This document shows, in pieces, positions 17,087 through 18,435 of a stretch of 18,435 nucleotides of DNA. Under the pieces are notes generated by a model, which made no database searches, was not told where the DNA came from, and worked only from the letters and a program-made list of their open reading frames with translations. Every line of letters starts with the position of its first letter. Positions within the stretch are counted from its first letter, which is position 1. The translations under genes were made by a program, and so were the position numbers. This DNA comes from CAYGGE01 sp966250865 (lineage in GTDB: Bacteria; Patescibacteriota; UBA1384; CAYGGE01), in the NCBI GenBank assembly GCA_966250865.1, contig CBINIT010000021.1, positions 1 through 18,435 of the forward strand. The letters are read 5' to 3'.

Positions 17087-18088
17087 TTACAACTCTGTAA
17101 CGCTCATCGCTTCGGCAAATGTAATCGGCAATTCTTGCATGGCCAGCTGTGTCACCACCTCGCGGACAGCTGCTTGCTTTTCCGGTGGCACAATGAGCAG
17201 GACACAACCACCGGCACCGGCGCCACAGACTCGAGCAGCCAATGCGCCTGCCAACATCGCTTGCTCTGTGAGGAGCTCAATCTCTGGCGTCGTCATGCTC
17301 GGCAGAAGCTGCTTCCGGACCCGCCAATCTTCGTTCAGCACTTTGGCTATCGATAGTAAGTCTTCCTGCTGCCAGGCCTGCTGCATAGCAACGCCATTTT
17401 CTTTGAGCTGTTCAAAAAAAGCAACAGTCTTCTCATTATTATCGATATGGTGCTTGAATAGCTCCCAGTTATTCGCACCAGAAAAGTGCGGTTTACCGAC
17501 ATAGACCAGCATGAGCTGAGATTCTACTTCCTTTCGGAACGCCTCGCTACCAAGCGGGGTAACAGTAAGAGAGCCATCAAGCTCTACCTGAAAGGCGTTA
17601 ACCCTGCCATAGGTAGGCGCCCAATAATCTTGGTACCCTGTAGGAACTTTAATCGCTTGGGTTTCGATACTTTTTGTCCAATCAATAATTTGTTGCTTCG
17701 TAAGGGAACGGTTAGTGGCTTTAGCTAAGGCGGCAGTCAGCGCGATACCAAGGACCGACGATCCACCCAACCCTGAACCTGTCGGAGCGTCGGAATGAAT
17801 TTCAATTGTTACTGGATCAGGCTGGAATGACTGGACTAAACGACAGACCAGCTCGAGGACGGGGTAGGTTTGCCACTCGATCGATTGCCAGTCATCGAAA
17901 CTAACACTCAGATCTTGGTCTCGAGAGATGATCGTTAGCTTCTCGGAAGGCGTAATCGTAACCGTAGCCTCTACCGATACCGCAGCATTGACCGTTGGAG
18001 CGGGATGGTGGAAGAGATAAAGGGGTGGTAAATCGATAGTCCCACCAGCGAAATCGATTCGCATAGGTGCTCGGGCAGTAATGGTCAC
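17087..18088 (-). CDS. GHMP-family sugar kinase (heptose/hexose-1-kinase-like)
   Basis: This 333-aa protein has all three GHMP motifs. Motif 1 is ARAPMRIDFAGGTIDLPP (5-22), the substrate loop of the HddA/galactokinase-like branch. The Gly-rich ATP loop APTGSGLGGSS is at 101-111. Motif 3 is RVCGAGAGGCVLLIVPP near 286-302. VPTGYQDYWAPTYGRVN (148-164) matches the active-site segment of heptose-7-phosphate and related kinases. The likely reaction is phosphorylation of a sugar at C1 to feed a nucleotidylyltransferase; the exact sugar cannot be read from sequence. The GTG start overlaps the stop of the 72-aa gene (GTGA), and GAGGAG lies just upstream. tdh follows after 10 bases. Confidence 0.87.
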   Translation of the reverse strand: MTITARAPMRIDFAGGTIDLPPLYLFHHPAPTVNAAVSVEATVTITPSEKLTIISRDQDLSVSFDDWQSIEWQTYPVLELVCRLVQSFQPDPVTIEIHSDAPTGSGLGGSSVLGIALTAALAKATNRSLTKQQIIDWTKSIETQAIKVPTGYQDYWAPTYGRVNAFQVELDGSLTVTPLGSEAFRKEVESQLMLVYVGKPHFSGANNWELFKHHIDNNEKTVAFFEQLKENGVAMQQAWQQEDLLSIAKVLNEDWRVRKQLLPSMTTPEIELLTEQAMLAGALAARVCGAGAGGCVLLIVPPEKQAAVREVVTQLAMQELPITFAEAMSVTEL

Positions 18089-18303
18089 ACCATCTCCTCA
18101 CCTTGATCGGGGCGACGTGGCTCGTCCTCGAGAAAGCCATATCGTGCGCTTTCACCAGGATCAACCTTTGGCAGTCCAATAGCCGACGACACGCCGTTAA
18201 ACAAGGTCTCGTCTTCAATCGGCGGCGCTTCTTGCTTCGCTGGAGAAGGGGTCATCTGCTCCCCTGCAGCTTCTGGAGGGATGGGTGACGTGCGGTTTTC
18301 CAT
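18085..18303 (-). CDS. Small acidic, Pro/Glu-rich protein, unknown
   Basis: This 72-aa frame starts with ATG and an AGGAAG Shine-Dalgarno with 8-base spacing. The first half is Pro/Glu/Ser-rich and probably disordered (PIPPEAAGEQMTPSPAK). The C-terminal part has GLPKVDPGESARYGFLEDEP. No domain is recognised. Its TGA overlaps the GTG start of the GHMP kinase by four bases, which indicates translational coupling and argues that it is real. It might be an adaptor or regulator of the kinase; this is only suggested by position. Confidence 0.6.
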   Translation of the reverse strand: MENRTSPIPPEAAGEQMTPSPAKQEAPPIEDETLFNGVSSAIGLPKVDPGESARYGFLEDEPRRPDQGEEMV

Positions 18304-18372
18304 ACTACCTACTTCCTACAAAAGAGATAACTTGCCCGCCCATGATAACAAGCAGACAAGGAAAAAGCAATT

Positions 18373-18435
18373 TTAACGATTAACGTTTAAATCAGTTGGC
18401 TCTAGGAGCGCATCAAGATCAGTGCCTTGCTGAAG
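18373..18435 (-). CDS. C-terminal end of an unknown gene
   Basis: The minus strand is open from the window edge for 20 codons in one frame (LQQGTDLDALLEPTDLNVNR) and stops with TAA. The other two frames are blocked by stops. Seventy bases without other features separate it from the 72-aa gene. It is too short to identify. Confidence 0.5.
   Translation of the reverse strand, partial: LQQGTDLDALLEPTDLNVNR

Noticed and set aside
1..18435. CRISPR array
   Set aside because: No regularly spaced direct repeats were found; the repeats present are palindromic and irregularly spaced.

Overview
Every gene I can support in this window lies on the minus strand, so it is read from base 18435 down to base 1. 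The gene set is ordinary bacterial housekeeping: rsmH, mraZ, glyS, recO, mutM, glmS and sugar-nucleotide enzymes. Genes are tightly packed, promoters are close to the sigma70 consensus, and several start codons sit only 6-7 bases after the -10 box (leaderless mRNAs). Many very short genes of unknown function are present. Together with a tRNA-Ile(UAU), this would fit a small-genome lineage such as Patescibacteria/CPR. That assignment is an inference; no 16S or long marker was compared.

Layout in the direction of transcription. (1) 18435-10022: a long operon-like run with the 3' end of an unknown gene, a 72-aa acidic protein, a GHMP sugar kinase, threonine dehydrogenase (tdh), 2-amino-3-ketobutyrate CoA ligase (kbl), glmS, an alternative GlmU-family protein, a HAD phosphatase and an exported unknown. 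It couples threonine breakdown to glycine and acetyl-CoA with amino-sugar and activated-sugar synthesis. (2) mutM (fpg), read from its own strong promoter as a leaderless mRNA. (3) 9085-6250: an accessory-looking stretch with a GIY-YIG nuclease bracketed by palindromic repeats, two leader-peptide attenuator-like RNAs, a 109-aa unknown gene followed by an abnormal tRNA-like gene, two tRNA-Ile genes (GAU and UAU), a 97-aa unknown gene and three full copies of a 90-119 bp palindromic repeat. (4) A GlmU-type uridylyltransferase domain and recO. (5) 4645-3560: a palindromic repeat, a third leader-peptide attenuator (Phe-rich, PheL-like), and small GC-rich genes of 59, 37 and 69 aa, each unit with its own signals. 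(6) A CAP/SCP-domain protein and glyS. (7) 1370-746: a GC-rich, heavily structured stretch of uncertain coding status. (8) mraZ with its promoter and GTGG operator repeats, then the start of rsmH (the dcw division cluster).

The most unusual content is regulatory. Three short units (4374-4550, 7471-7656, 8433-8625) each combine a near-consensus promoter, a 28-31 codon ORF beginning at or close to the transcription start, a segment inside the last codons that can pair with a downstream segment (antiterminator), and a competing intrinsic terminator. This is the architecture of amino-acid biosynthetic attenuators, but the genes downstream are small unknown proteins and tRNA or tRNA-like genes. 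The second notable item is the GIY-YIG nuclease gene, whose stop codon overlaps one palindromic repeat and whose ribosome-binding site lies inside another.
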